Counted from the stretch's first letter, positions 21,596-33,867 are shown. The stretch is DNA of 64,000 bases from Cyathus striatus (GCA_025738555.1 JAOVFP010000015.1:2356001-2420000); one strand, 5' to 3'. Notes: generated by a model not told the origin, from the letters alone. A program made the numbers and translations.

Positions 21596-24335
21596 ACGTG
21601 GTCGTCGTTTTGCACGCTGACTCCTGTTAGACGCGATGTGGGGTGATAATGGCGTGATTTCTCTTTTCCGTTCGTGCTATAGAGCGATGGTGCCTACATT
21701 AACTGTATTTCTTACTGGTAAGCTTTCTCCCAGTCGACGTTCGATTGTCCATTCTCACTGACTACATTTCCTCTTCTAGGTTTCTCCTACACTATGGACT
21801 GTATTATATACCGCACTCTCTCATTTTTACGTATAACCCTTTCCTTCCGTAACTCACTTACCCCTATCCACCTCTTCCACTGGTTATGGTTTCTTGCATT
21901 CCCCATCGTGTTTTACTTCTGTACAAATATTTATGCATACACTATAGAGCTTTCGTCCTCATCATGTTGTTATACGTACTTACTTACATCTCTCGCCTTC
22001 CTCATCATCAATAAACTGCTTTCCTCTGCTTCTCCGCCGCTCGTGTGATGCTACTCTACGGATTCACAGTGGATACGTTCATCGAAAGTTGATACACATC
22101 TATCTGTATATTGCTCCAACGCTCGAGGCCATATGTTGCAGTTACATCGCCACGTCTCGGTGGGCCAAGAACGTCTGAAAGTCTGAAAGTCTGAACGTCA
22201 GTTTAAAAATAGAATAATACCGTAGTGAGCAATGTTGCCTTCTCGATAGCTCTCTAATCTGACATGCTGCGGCAGTCAACTGCTGCCCGAGACCCAGGTG
22301 CGCGTTTGTTCCCCATCCTCTTACAGGTTACGACGGTATATGCAAATGTCGCCGAGTCCGGAATTTAGGTCATGCGCTAGTCTCCGCTCGCACTGGTGAA
22401 ACTCACGAGTCTTGTGCGAAGTCTTCCTAGCTACTCACTGATTGATGAATCGATGATGATTGCCCCAGTGAGTAGTGCAACTCTCGCATCATTGACGGAC
22501 TCTAGGAGACGGTTCAGACTCCAGAGAATGTTCGTCAGTAATCATTTGCTGTTCGTATTGATTCCCAAGAAACACGTTTTCCCTTATCGCGTCTAGTCCA
22601 AGCCACAGAAACCTTTGATCCTTCCGATTGTATGAAGATGAAGATTTAGAACGTGTTCTTCAATCTCTGGGGCAACTCTGGGGTCGCCGAGCACAACTTC
22701 GGCGCCAGTAAAGAAGCCTGTAGAACTTAGAAGTTCCATCATCATAAAATTTATTTATGTTTGGCAAGAGCTTCTTTCATTCGAAAAGGTCGCTCGTCGA
22801 GTCGCTCGCTGTCGAAGACCCTGTCATTGTCATCATTTCGTACTCACGTTCGCGTTCGAATTTGAAAAGGTCTTATTCTGCAATCACGATGTCTGTCGAT
22901 AACAGAGCGCAATTGCAAGGCATGCATGCCGTCAAGTTGATTCTGGGAAAATAGAACATGGAAAAGGAGAAAATGAACCCTGTTTGTGCTATCTGTCACT
23001 CAGTTCCTCGACGGTCAACCTCACACGACTCCTGATAACTCCTGATAATCTCGAGAATACCCCCCTTTTCAATCTCATGTGCCCTAAAAGTTCCCGATCA
23101 ACGTCCCTCTTGTCTGACGACGAATTTCTGGATAGACATCGAAGACAAGAGATTTCGACCTTCCCAACCGTGTGTCATTAATGTTTTAATCCCCGCATTC
23201 CCGTCCTCGTTTAATTAATATCATTTGCGGAGAATATTCATTCAGGTGTTCTGGAATAGATTGTGGGTACTTTTTGATGGTTATCTGCAACTGTTGTCGA
23301 TATCGCCGCCGAGCTGCAAGTTGCTGAGGTGCATGTGGTGTTGATTGTCCTCGGGATGAAGGTGGAAGGATGTAAATATACACGCGTATCTCTTCCTTGG
23401 ACGCGTCGTGTTTCACCGTCGAATATGTGGGTTAATAAAACGTGTTAAAAACTGTGTTAGGTACAGTATCAGCTCTAAACACGTTGTAGCAGATATGAAG
23501 ACATTGACATTACAGTGGCCGCAGCCCTCACAGGACTAGAAATTTATTAATATTTTGGCCTGCAATGACGCGTCGCCAAAATTCTGCCGTGGCTCGGTCA
23601 AGCCTAGCTTTGCGGTTGGAAGAGCGTTACGGCCCCGCTCCAGTTCCCGATAGCATTGTAAAGTGGGTCGTATTTCCGTGTCACAGATATACAGTCTCTG
23701 GTTTATTATCATCTTTTGCGCCCCTATAAATTCTCCAATTGTCAAGTCGCTAAGACTCCGAGCTTATGACAAGAAAAAGGCAGCTTGCCAAATGGAAGCC
23801 GTACTATCCACCTCGGACGCCTAAAACTCCACTGTCAACGGATCAAATGATGACGATGGTGCTAACATGGGTACCTCAATGTAGAACTGTCTCTGGTCCC
23901 CTTTATTACAGTAACGTCCTCGGACAGACAACAAAACAAACTCGATTCATGTCTGTAAGTAACTTATAAAGAACAATCCGTCCTCCATTCTACGATTTCC
24001 GGCCCACCATCGAAAAATTATAGGAGTAACAGTCCACAAATATCCTCAATATGAAGTTTTCATTGATTTCCATATTTTGCATCCCGTCGCCACCGCTATG
24101 TGAAGCTGGCTAGGACTGAGCTACAACTCCAATTGCGAAGACTCATGGCGTGCTTCACGTGATATGAATAAGTCTACTACGGACCACGGTGCCATGCTCC
24201 CTGTCAATTTGCTCATACTCCCTGTCAATCTGCTATAGACGCATGTCGGTCCCGCGAGTCGTCCGCGTGCTGCTGTAGCTCATAAGAAGCCCAGTTATGT
24301 ACAAGAAGAACTTTATTGCAGAGTAACTGCCAACT
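21596..24335. other. Gene-free stretch of 2.7 kb
   Basis: It begins with the 3' region of the previous gene. A small reading frame at 21794-22048 rich in Leu/Phe/Ser is not convincing. Near 22170-22200 an 8-bp unit (AGTCTGAA) is repeated about three times. I see no recognisable exon up to the phosphotransferase start at 24336. Confidence 0.45.
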
Positions 24336-25542
24336 ATGTTAGACTCCGTGGATTTGACTACCGAGGAGGGTGTACGCCTTTTCCTGGCTGATACTCCATT
24401 CGCTTGCACTGAAGTTATAACTGTATCTGGCGGCAATGCTAATTATGTTTATCGGCTGAACCTGATTGTTCCATATTGCGGGAACACGACTCTCGTATGC
24501 AAGCATGCAAAACCGTATATCAGAACCATGGTTGATATTCCCTTGAGCGTGGATCGTCAGGTAGGAAAGCCATCTGTGTTATTACAAGTTCAAGCTGGAA
24601 TGTAACCTTTAGTTGTATGAAGTCGAGGCCCTGAAGGCAGTCAGGTCATGGCTTCCCTCAAATTCGGTGGTCACCGTACCGGAAGTGCACCTATTTGATA
24701 TGGAGCATAACCTCATTATCATGGAAGACTTGGGACACGATGTCATGACGCTGAAGATTTTCATGCAGGAACACAATCCTTCTACCGAACTGGCATCCAG
24801 AATCGGAGAGTTGATGGGAGATTTCCTCGGACAATTACATGTATGGGGCCAAAATAATGTAGAGAGATGCAAATTCTTCGATGGCAATACGGAGGGAAAG
24901 AGTATAACTAGGTCGTATTATGGAGGACTAGTGTCCACCCTCAAAGGGGAATATTCTTTAAGCAAGTTGTCTGATCCGCCCCTGGAAATAAAGGCGGAAG
25001 ATCTGAATGTGATTGAGGATGTAGTAGAAGACACCACACAATCAATGGTGACGGTCCGTGATTCGGTAAGTCGAGTCGCACTTATCTGAACATGTACCAA
25101 CCCTTCCGTCCAGTTCGTAATGGGAGATTTCTGGACCGGAAACATGATAGTGTCGTTGGACAAGAGTGGAAATCTGAATCGCATTTTCGTCATTGACTGG
25201 GAGTTCTCAAGACTAGGACTGCTTGGTGTCGAAGTAGGACAGTTTTGTGCGGAAGCACACATGCTACGCAGATTTAATGTGCAATGCAAAGAAAGTGCAC
25301 CGGCCCTTCTCACGCACTTCTTGAAGGCCTATAGAAAACTTGTGAACACAGATGAAGAATTATGCAGGACTGCAATGATCCATTTGGGTGTCCATATGAT
25401 TGCAATTGCTCCGCGAATGCCATGGGGAGAGAAGGAACTAACCAGGGAAGTGGTCCAAGAAGGGGTTTCCCTGATAGTACATGGGTGGAAGGGAGATTTG
25501 GAGTGGATGAAGCATTCATTAGTAGGTGGCTTAATCCATTAG
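24336..25542 (+). CDS. APH-fold phosphotransferase, copy A (Met in place of catalytic-loop His)
   Basis: Aminoglycoside-phosphotransferase/choline-kinase-like fold. Three exons (24336-24560, 24613-25065, 25114-25542) join in phase 0. N-lobe: a Gly-rich loop VSGGNANYVYRL and a candidate ATP-binding Lys in TLVCKHA; YEVEAL supplies the expected Glu helix. Hinge: LIIMEDLG. Catalytic loop: VMGDFWTGNMIV, equivalent to HGDxxxxN with the His replaced by Met, but the catalytic Asp and the Asn are kept. Metal site: FVIDWEFSRLG. The substrate is unknown; small-molecule kinases of this fold act on aminoglycosides, choline, methylthioribose and others. Copy B is next to it in the same orientation with identical intron positions, showing tandem duplication. 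Confidence 0.85.
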
Positions 25543-25841
25543 CCACGGATACGAATAGATTATGAATTGACTGTTACTTGCTATGAGATACGTATTGACT
25601 TTTCAGCGTAGGAAATGTGATATGCTTTGATGCGAAAGGACCGATGCAGCACCAACCAATGGTGGATGGCTACGTACCTGCAAAGTCGAAGCTGCAAAGC
25701 CGTTATGGCATTCCGAAATTGAAATCTAACCACTCCGTTGTGTGCGCGTCAAGGAACCTACGAATATAAATGTAGCGCAGAAAATCGTCAGCTAGAAAGA
25801 CAGATATCTAGGAAAGCATTCATCGTCAATTACCGTGCACC

Positions 25842-27057
25842 ATGTTTCTCCCCGAGACCCAAATCGATTTGACAACAGAAGAGCACATCCGCATTTTTTT
25901 CTCTGGTACTCCATTCGCGTGCAAAAAGGCTACAGAGCTATCAGGAGGTCACGTCAATTATACATTCCGCCTCTACCTTGTTACTCCTTATCGAGGGAAT
26001 CCAACGTTGATCTTAAAGCATGCAAAGATACACATGAAATACTGCAGCTCAATACTTCTAGATACGGGTCGACAGGTTAGTCCAACTCAACACACAGCTG
26101 GGATAATATTCTTGACGCACTTTTAGCTATATGAATATGAGGCGCTACAACGCATGAAGTCATGGCTTCTCGGTGATTCTGTTGTCACAGTTCCGACAGT
26201 CTATTTCTTCGATCCAAACAGCCGTGTGCTCATTCTCGAGGATGCAGGAGACTGGACATTGAAGCGGTTCATAGACGAGCGTGATCTGACCACAACCCTA
26301 GCAAAAGATATAGGCAATGCACTTGGGCAATTTCTTGCAAGGCTGCATACATGGGGCCAAGGAAACAGCGAGTTGATGAATGCCTTCAAAGACAACGGGA
26401 AAAATAAAGAAATTTTCACGAAGAAATTTTATGGAAATATGAGATCAATCCTGATGGGAATTGACTCCGTTGCGAAGTTTCCTGGACCTGCCTTTGGCAT
26501 AAAAGAGGATGAACTACGACTTATTGGACAAGCTGAACGTGAGGTCTCGGAGTCTAGGCTGACTGTTCAGAATTCAGTAAGTTATGAATGCAAATTTACT
26601 AACTATATCACTGACTGCATTTTAGTTCATAATGGGGGATTTTGCTCCAGGAAACATGATGATAAAGGTTACACCAGATGGCAAACTAGAGCAGATCTAT
26701 GTCTTCGACTGGGAGAGCGTGGGACCTTGGGAAACTGCTATTGACGTTGGACATTTTTGCGCAGACATGCACACAGTACAAACGACAAACGAGCGGTGCC
26801 AGAGATCAGCTCAAATCTTGCTGGAAACATTTCTAGAGGCGTATAGAAAGATTGCGCATCCGCGCCCAGAATTTGCAAGGAAGGTGATCGTCGAAATAGG
26901 AACACATATGATAACCATTATACCTCACCAGCTCGTATCGCGGGAGACTGAATTAACACGGACTGTAGTAAAGGAAGGCATGAGGCTGATAATAAAGGCT
27001 TATAGCGAGGATGCCAGTTGGCTGAGGTCGTCTCCAGTTAAGCTTTTAATTAAATAG
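25842..27057 (+). CDS. APH-fold phosphotransferase, copy B (tandem paralogue)
   Basis: Paralogue of the preceding gene, 300 bp downstream on the same strand. Shared blocks are IDLTTEEHIRIFFSGTPFAC, LSGGHVNYTFRL, LILKHAK, YEYEAL, VLILEDAG, LHTWGQGN, IMGDFAPGNMMI and VFDWESVG. Both introns sit at the same positions as in copy A: after DTGRQ, and just before the MGD loop. Here too the HGD His is Met while Asp and Asn remain, so the change is older than the duplication or tolerated by the family. The ATG is followed by FLPETQIDLTTEE, matching copy A closely, which fixes the start. The protein ends PVKLLIK. Substrate unknown. Confidence 0.85.
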
Positions 27058-27221
27058 GTCATGAAGAGGAAATGTGTTAAGAATGTAGTATGTAAACACT
27101 GAACAGAGTTTGTTGATGTTGATGCTCTCTCTGTTGTTGATACAAGTCCATAACTGGTTCATAGCAGTCACGGTCAAGTCGGGGAAAGAGGGCACCATTC
27201 ACTGCTAAGTACCTGCTAAGC

Positions 27222-30200
27222 ATGGAATCCGCTCCTACCCAACTATATCTCCCCTCCTCCTTCTCATATCCTGTCAAGGTTGTATCAATCGACGCAACAC
27301 CCTCCTCTTCCGTTGAACGCGGCACACGCTTGCTCTCCTATTCTTTTGTTTATCTATCAACCGCTCCTGGCTCTCAACCCGAGACAAGGTTTGGCACCTG
27401 GGACTCAAATATCGAGGGAACCGTAGACAGTTGGAACTTTAAAGTTGGCGATGTCATATCCAAGAACAAGGCGCGAGACAGGCCTGCCGTGCTCATCGTT
27501 GAGCCTTGCAAGCATGGCATTCAGATCGGTGGTTTGTGCGCCCTCTGCGGCAAGGACATGACCAAGTATGTGGCGTATCTCTGAGTCTACCAACTATAGA
27601 GACTCATACATTATGTTCCATGATTAGCGCTGACTATACTGGTCTTTCTGACGCCTCTCGCGCATCCATACAAATGACACATTCGGCGTTTGGCCCAACT
27701 GTTTCTTTTGAGGAAGCTCAACGCATCGAGAAGGAAACCGCGGAACATCTCCTCAAGTCCCGAAAGCTTTCTCTTATTGTTGATCTCGACCAAACCATCG
27801 TTCATGCAACAGTTGACCCAACTGTAGGTGAATGGATATCAGACGGTGAAGCTTGGGAAGCAAAACAATCCGAGAAGGCCTCTACCACGCCCCACGACTC
27901 GGACAACGACTCCGATGACAGCCTCTCTGACTCTGATGACGAGTGCAACCCAAACTGGGAAGCTCTCAAGGATGTCAAGAAGTTCCGCCTGGGTCCAGAG
28001 ACGTTTGGTCCACCCTCCATGCGCGGTGGTCAGAGAGCAAAGGGGAAGAACAAGCTAGTGGAGAATGAAGGATGCATGTATTATATCAAACCAAGGTACG
28101 ACTTCGCTTCCTTGATCATCATATCCATCTACTAGTTCTGATTCTCCGCATGTATGCGCAGGCCTGGTTGGAAAGAGTTTCTGAAACAGACGGCGGGGAA
28201 GTACGAGATGCATGTATATACCATGGGAACTCGTGCATACGCTGAAGAAGTTTGTGCTGCCATAGATCCGGATGGTAGTATCTTCGGAGGACGCATATTA
28301 AGCCGAGATGAAAGCGGCAGTGAGTTATCCAGTTCCCTACATAACTTGTACGATCTCCACCAACTATACTCTATTTAAAGGTCTTACACAGAAGAGCTTA
28401 CAACGGTTATTTCCATGTGATACATCAATGGTCGTCATCATAGATGACCGTGCAGATGTTTGGGAATGGAGTCCCAATCTCATCAAAGTGATACCTTGTA
28501 AGTTATTAATGCACCTCCAGACCCAATCTTGACGTCTCTATAGATGATTTCTTCGTTGGAATCGGCGACATCAACTCTTCTTTTCTTCCAAAGATTGAAC
28601 CTCTTACATTATCCTCTCCTCCTAAGCCTCCTAGTACAGCGCCAGCCAATGGTAATCCAGACCAGCCGGTAACTGAAATAAATGACGTCCCAGTTCCAGA
28701 TGCATCTTCTTTAAATCTATCTACAGAAGCTGAACTTGCACAACAGGAAGCCAATGCAATGTTAACTCGTAATAATGCCGCCCTTGATGCTCAGGTTGAG
28801 CAGCGTCCTCTGGCCAAGAAGCAAGAAGAGCTGCTAGAAGCTTCTGAAGGAGAGTCGAGTGAGCGTCAGCCTACTCCGGCAGCAGATCCCATGGATCAGG
28901 GTTCCGGAGGTAAGGAGGAGACTCCATCTCCTTCACCGAGGCCTGAGAAGCCACATAGGAAGGCGCTTTTGAAGAACGATGATCATGAGCTAGATCGTGT
29001 AGGCAAGGTTGGTGTTGGTCAATTCGATCTTCAGAATAAATTGCTGATCAGATATTAAATCTAGCTCCTGAATGAGGTACATACACGTTTCTTTGGTGCA
29101 TATGATGCTCGTGCACCGGAGAATAGCCGGCGAAAAACGGGACCTGGAAGTCGAGCTTATGATGTTACTGTACGTGTGGACCTTCAATATAATTTGTCCT
29201 TGTACTTATTATAACTTTTTAGCGTATCATTCCTCGATTACGGTCAGACGTGTTAGATGGTGTTCATATCTTGTTTTCGAGTGTTATCCCTCTAGATACA
29301 CGACCAGAAACGACGGAAATATGGAAGATGGCGCATATGTTTGGTGCTCGGTGCTCAACGGAGTTGAATGGCGACGTAACGCATGTGGTCGCAGCCAAGG
29401 TTCGTCTATTCCGCGCACTATTGTGCTTCGATATTTACTCGTTAAATATAGAAAGGTACCGTAAAGGTCGATATGGCCCGTAAACGTGGAGGAACCAAGA
29501 TTGTTTGGTTATCTTGGTTCACAGATTCCGTAGCTCTCTGGCGACGGCAAGATGAAACTCCTTATCTTCTCGACGAGCCCACTGCTGCTAGCTCCAGTGC
29601 GACAAGTCCCAACGACGCACATCAAATATCGTCTGATCCCGAGCCCGACGCTGATGACTGGGATGAGGTAACATACGAAGCAGAACCTCAACAAGCGCAA
29701 GCACCCAGTGGGCTTCAGCTGGACGACATTAATTGGGACGATATCAACGATGAAGTGGAAGCTGCAATGAATGAAAGCGATGATGAAACTGATGGCGGTC
29801 AGAGTGTGCGGAGCGAAGATGATTGGACAGATGAGACAAATAGTATGATCAGGTAAGCGTGCTGGCGTGTTTTGCACCATGTACAGTCCTTTCTTGACGT
29901 TTTATGCAAGCTGAATTTCTTGGTGCAGTAGTACAAACAACATTCCGCAGTTGAAGCGAAAACGATTGCGAAGCGTTACACCGTCCGAAAGCATGAATGG
30001 GGCTGCCAGATCTGAGGAAGATCTCCTTCGTTCACCATTAGCCAAGAGGAAGAAGCTGGCCGCAGAGCGATTTAGTGGGGATTCACGATTGAAAGAGACG
30101 CTTACAGCCGCTGATCTTGTTGGTTCCCCTCGAGGGACCGCTTCAAACATAAATACTCCCCGAGACGACATGGAATATATTGATGAAGGGGAGGACGGCG

Positions 30201-30274
30201 AGGATGAGGACGAGGATGGGAATGAAGACGAAGATGACTTCCTTGCGCGGGAGTTGGAAGAAGAGTGGGGATAG
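27222..30274 (+). CDS. FCP1: RNA polymerase II CTD phosphatase Fcp1
   Basis: Removes phosphates (mainly Ser2) from the Rpb1 C-terminal repeats so that Pol II can be recycled; nuclear, partner of TFIIF. The protein has an N-terminal lipoyl-like part and a Cys pair (CKHGIQIGGLCALCGKDM). The FCPH catalytic domain follows, with the DxDxT motif in LIVDLDQTIVH, an acidic insert (DSDNDSDDSLSDSDDE), YIKPRPGWKEFL, MHVYTMGTRAYAEEV, RDESGS and VIIDDRADVW. A linker leads to a BRCT domain (IIPRLRSDVLDGVHILFSS, THVVAAK, WLSWFTDSV) and a strongly acidic C-terminus ending LEEEWG, as expected for TFIIF binding. Several short introns interrupt it. The start MESAPTQLYL is the only ATG in the short promoter gap after the phosphotransferase. 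Confidence 0.95.
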
Positions 30275-30536
30275 TAGACCGGGTGTTTACAAACGCCGCA
30301 TTTTCGTTCTTTTCCATTCCCTTTCATAAGGATTTTACGCTGTTCAATTGACTTTTAACTCGTCAGCTTTTTCTTTTGCCGCCCCAGTATTTATGTCGCT
30401 ATTATCTCCGTATCATTCTTTGCTTTCGTCTGGGTTGGTCACCTTCATGATATCACGAAACTGTTGTACGAGTGCTGCATAATTATAATACTTATAGGGT
30501 CGTACATAATTATTCAATAATCATGAAGTATTACCG

Positions 30537-31400
30537 TCATGATAAAGGGCATAGATACGTTGGAAGGTATTTATGTATTATTTCGGAGGAAACGGAGAAA
30601 ACTCGCTTTTCAGTAATAATTCCTTGTTGCTCTAATTCGATGCAGTATAAGTTCCAGAGTTTTTTCACTGATCGTCCTGTAAGTTCCTTGAAAACACGCT
30701 TCCGATATTTCCTATCCTTCATATGTGCATTGAGTTCGACAACAGCCCCGTTTCCATACCGGGTTTCTATCCAATCGAGGAAAAATCCTGTAGTATCGTA
30801 CCCTGCGTCCCATTTGCTTCCGCCCTTTCGCTTCCAGTGAGGAGGAGCCAAATTGGCACGTAGCCGGATGAAGTCTAAGTTAATCGTCAACCACAGTTTA
30901 CGGTTCAACTGAGTTCTACTCGCCAGCAATGCCCTCAATCAGCCCTCCTGGGCACGTATTCTTTGCATTATATTGATAGCAGTGAACAACTTCGTGTGTC
31001 AACACGCCCATAATTTCATCACGCGCACGCTTGGAGTTGTTCCTAATGTAATTCAGTGAGAAATGAATCTCTTTATGCCTGACGGGGTCATGGTCGCTGC
31101 CACGAGTATATGCCACGCCATCCATCGGGCGAAGAATCAAGACGATCGATTCCACACTGCAGAGTTCAAATAACCAGTAAGTATTACGATGCAAGATACT
31201 ATGATGACTGACTTAGTGGGGATTGTGTCTGGGGTGTAGAGCCACTCGAGGACAGAGATCACCGCCTGCTTCAAAGCGCCCAGTGGATTTACAGCCTGAA
31301 AGAATATGATGGCACCTTCGTGTTCGAGGTCTTCAACTTGAAGGTCAAACCTGGGTATCGGTAATGATTTCCCAGGGGGAACGGGTCGCAAAGGGGGCAT
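30537..31400 (-). CDS. Plant basic-secretory-protein (BSP)-like putative metallopeptidase
   Basis: The family carries a zinc-peptidase-like HExxH site and is known from plants, bacteria and fungi. Visible motifs are FDLQVEDLEHEGAIIFF, FSLNYIRN, the HEVVH zinc motif in VLTHEVVHCYQYN, GGLIEGIADFIRLRANL downstream as in the family, and WKRKGGSKWDAGYDTTGFFL. There are three exons. Intron 1 splits an Asn codon. Intron 2 (30875-30923, 49 nt) has a GC donor (GCGAGT...TTAG), which is needed to rebuild GIADF. The start is the ATG at 31398-31400 (MPPLRPVPP); no signal peptide is visible, so secretion by the classical route is not supported. The tail after YCIELEQQG may run slightly past the conserved end. 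It is convergent with FCP1. Confidence 0.85.
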
Positions 31401-31691
31401 GGATGCTCGCACTTATTAGTACTAAGCAGCAAGATAACTAACTGTTCATCATATACATGAACCATTGAATGTATAAATATGTTTGTGTATTATTTATACT
31501 TTACAGTGTACACCGGGCTAGTCGTCATGTGATAATAAAGCTCTGCAACAGTATCTCAGCTTACACCTAAGCAGACGGAACTCAGAGAGGGACCGAAGGT
31601 GTAAAAGTCACCAATTTACGCTCTGGTATACCCTCCCCTAATAAATAAACAAGGAAGGAACCCAATAAAATTGAGCAATGTAGTATACACA

Positions 31692-32492
31692 CTACGACAC
31701 GCGAGGTTGTACGGGTGGGAACTCAACAGAGTCGTTCGTCCTCGCCGCTTCCCCGTATGTGAGTACGCCAACGTAAGGCATGATATTGTACTTGAGGGAG
31801 TAGTACGCAGGTGAGATATTCCTACACTCTTTATTAGCATAAATCCGGGAAAAGAAAGAAATGAATGTACTTGAACTTGTGGGATATTTCACGGAACATG
31901 TATTTATTCTTCGCGACCACCTGGATATTGGCGTCTTCCTTTCGACGGACAATACGATCCCAGATAACGACTTCGTTTGATCCCTACGTCAGGTAGTCGG
32001 ACTTTTAGCATACAAGGAAAAAGAGTAAAGGGGTTCAACACGCACTCCTTTAGGATTAGGATACTCGGCCTGAAGATACAAGAACAGCTGCTTCGTGTTC
32101 CAGTTGAAGAGCGGTGTTAGATCTACCCCATGAGTTCCATCAATACTTCTCCTAAGTGCACCAGCAAAAACATAATAACGCACCGGCACTAATATTGAAA
32201 TTTACAAATGCCATATCCTGCTTCTTATGCGGGTATCGTCTTGCATTGGCTGGGTATCTAGATGCATTATAGTGGTCAGCCTATTATGATATATCCAAAA
32301 CACGTTGTCCACATCGACCCGAGGACGAAACGGAAAGCGCCAAGCTCACACTTTCACCGAACTAATCGACAAGTCTCCCTTCGGATCCGCAGTAAACACA
32401 AACGAAGACAGCGCAATCAATGCAAGGAGCGTCATCATGCAAGATGAGAGCAGCGCAGAGCCGTTGTTGAGGCGAGATATTATACTGTGCAT
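31692..32492 (-). CDS. SPC3: Signal peptidase complex subunit 3
   Basis: Accessory, essential subunit of the ER signal peptidase complex; it helps position the catalytic Sec11. The type II membrane topology is visible: MHSIISRLNNGSALLSS, then a hydrophobic segment (CMMTLLALIALSSFVF). The lumenal domain has FVNFNISADLTPLFNWNTKQ, FLYLQAEY, EVVIWDRIV and KYMFREIS, then a closing strand YNIMPYVGVLTYGEA. It has several introns; the second exon ends after NFNISA and its split Asp codon joins LTPLFNW. The length, about 180 residues, is normal. The start ATG (32490-32492) gives the usual MHS/MHT opening of fungal SPC3. Confidence 0.95.
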
Positions 32493-33063
32493 GGCTTCAG
32501 TTTTTGAGATTGAGTCTAGATATTTCTTTTCGTTTATATTTCGGTGGTGTTAGGGTGATATAAAGGGAGAAAGAAAGTCAACAAGGAAGGCAAACGGAGG
32601 ATGAAGATGATTTGAGCGCTTCAAACCCAGGCGAACACGTCGCTCAGTACGTCGCGATCGACTGGGGACACGTTGGCCGTGTTTGGCTACAGCTTCTGGA
32701 TTTACTTGATGGATTCGACGGACCGGAAGGTCGCTATTCCCCAGAATCTTTTCGACGAACAAGAATAGTATAATAAAAATACAGAAAGAGATTTATGCAT
32801 TTTTGGTTTTGATTTGCAATGATGCATGAGCTATAAACGAGAAATCCTATTTTATAAGTACAAATACAATGCATCGGGTATATGATATCCTATTTCATGA
32901 TTAATTTCGAGTCCTAGATGTAACGATTAAGTACAATCATAAACGCGTGTCCACGATAGGCGGTCATCGTACAAGATTACAGAGAGGGGTATCGGATAAC
33001 CTTCAGTAGGCAGAAAGAGCACTGGTAATAATATGAAAGCACCTAAACAACAATGGAGAATGA
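32493..33063. other. Intergenic, SPC3 promoter side
   Basis: This gap lies between two minus-strand genes and holds the bHLH 3' region and the SPC3 promoter. It is A/T-rich near 32760-32900. No exon is recognised. Confidence 0.5.
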
Positions 33064-33867
33064 CTAAGGTCCTTGATGTCGTATACTGGCAGCAGCTTCG
33101 ACTCGTAATACTTCGTCTAGCAAGGCATCCTTGCCCTCTTCGAGCCACCTGCAATATTCGACAGCACGGAATAAAACTCCGCTTTTGCCTTTTGTTTGGC
33201 CCTTGCCCCTACTGCCGCTTCCCTTCGGTCTACCTCTGGTCGGCATACCGATTCCAGGCGCCGATCCGGCGGGTGCCAAAAGAGAAATGAGCTGTGCATA
33301 GCCGTCACGGATGGCATTACGCCGTTTCTGTTCGGACATGATGTGGTTTAGGCGTTTCTGAGGAGTCGTTAAAAGGGGTTTCGCGCGGGGATTTGCTCCT
33401 GCGGCTGATTCTGGGGCACTGTTAGCTACGTAGGTAGATGCAGTGTTTGTCTGCGGCACGGACGACGTCGTAGCAGACTGAGAAGCAGTCGTCGCGTCAA
33501 ATTCGACTTTTTTTACATCCTGTATTGCAGAGTACTGCAGGCTTCCTCGTGAAGAGGCGGAGCGAGTGCCAGATTTTGGGCGTGTTGATGTAGATGGCTC
33601 TGGGGCGGTGTTGAGATGAGGATTGGAGTACGGAGTGTGTGCATTTGGGGTGTGATCGTATGAGATGAGGTCGTCATTATTGAGATCCCAGTGTATGTCG
33701 CCAAAGTTGTCAAGGAAGCCCAAGAGGTCTGTTGTCTCTGAGGGAGAAAAGAGGTCTGCAGATGAGGGAAGCGGGGGTGGGTTGGGGAAGAGATTGGACA
33801 GGGAGGGGTCAAAGGTGAATTCAAAGTCTGCGAATGGGGCTGGTGGTTGCAAGGGTGAGTTTGACAT
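33064..33867 (-). CDS. bHLH transcription factor
   Basis: Single exon of 267 residues. The basic helix-loop-helix sits at about residues 170-260: KRLNHIMSEQKRRNAIRDGY gives the basic region and helix 1 (with the H, E and R positions expected for E-box binding), followed by LISLLAP. A Gly/Lys-rich loop of about 30 residues (RGRPKGSGSRGKGQ) leads to helix 2, LFRAVEYCRWLEEGKDALL. The long loop is seen in several fungal bHLH proteins. The N-terminal 160 residues are acidic and Ser/Thr/Pro-rich with FADFEFTFDPSL, a possible activation segment. It is transcribed away from a Zn2Cys6 gene 208 bp off. The target is unknown; CACGTG sites occur in the window near 6823 and 42830, but a link is speculation. 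Confidence 0.9.
   Translation of the reverse strand: MSNSPLQPPAPFADFEFTFDPSLSNLFPNPPPLPSSADLFSPSETTDLLGFLDNFGDIHWDLNNDDLISYDHTPNAHTPYSNPHLNTAPEPSTSTRPKSGTRSASSRGSLQYSAIQDVKKVEFDATTASQSATTSSVPQTNTASTYVANSAPESAAGANPRAKPLLTTPQKRLNHIMSEQKRRNAIRDGYAQLISLLAPAGSAPGIGMPTRGRPKGSGSRGKGQTKGKSGVLFRAVEYCRWLEEGKDALLDEVLRVEAAASIRHQGP

Noticed and set aside
21794..22048. 84-codon hydrophobic frame after the 936-residue gene
   Set aside because: Likely A/T-rich 3' untranslated sequence; composition is not that of a defined membrane protein.
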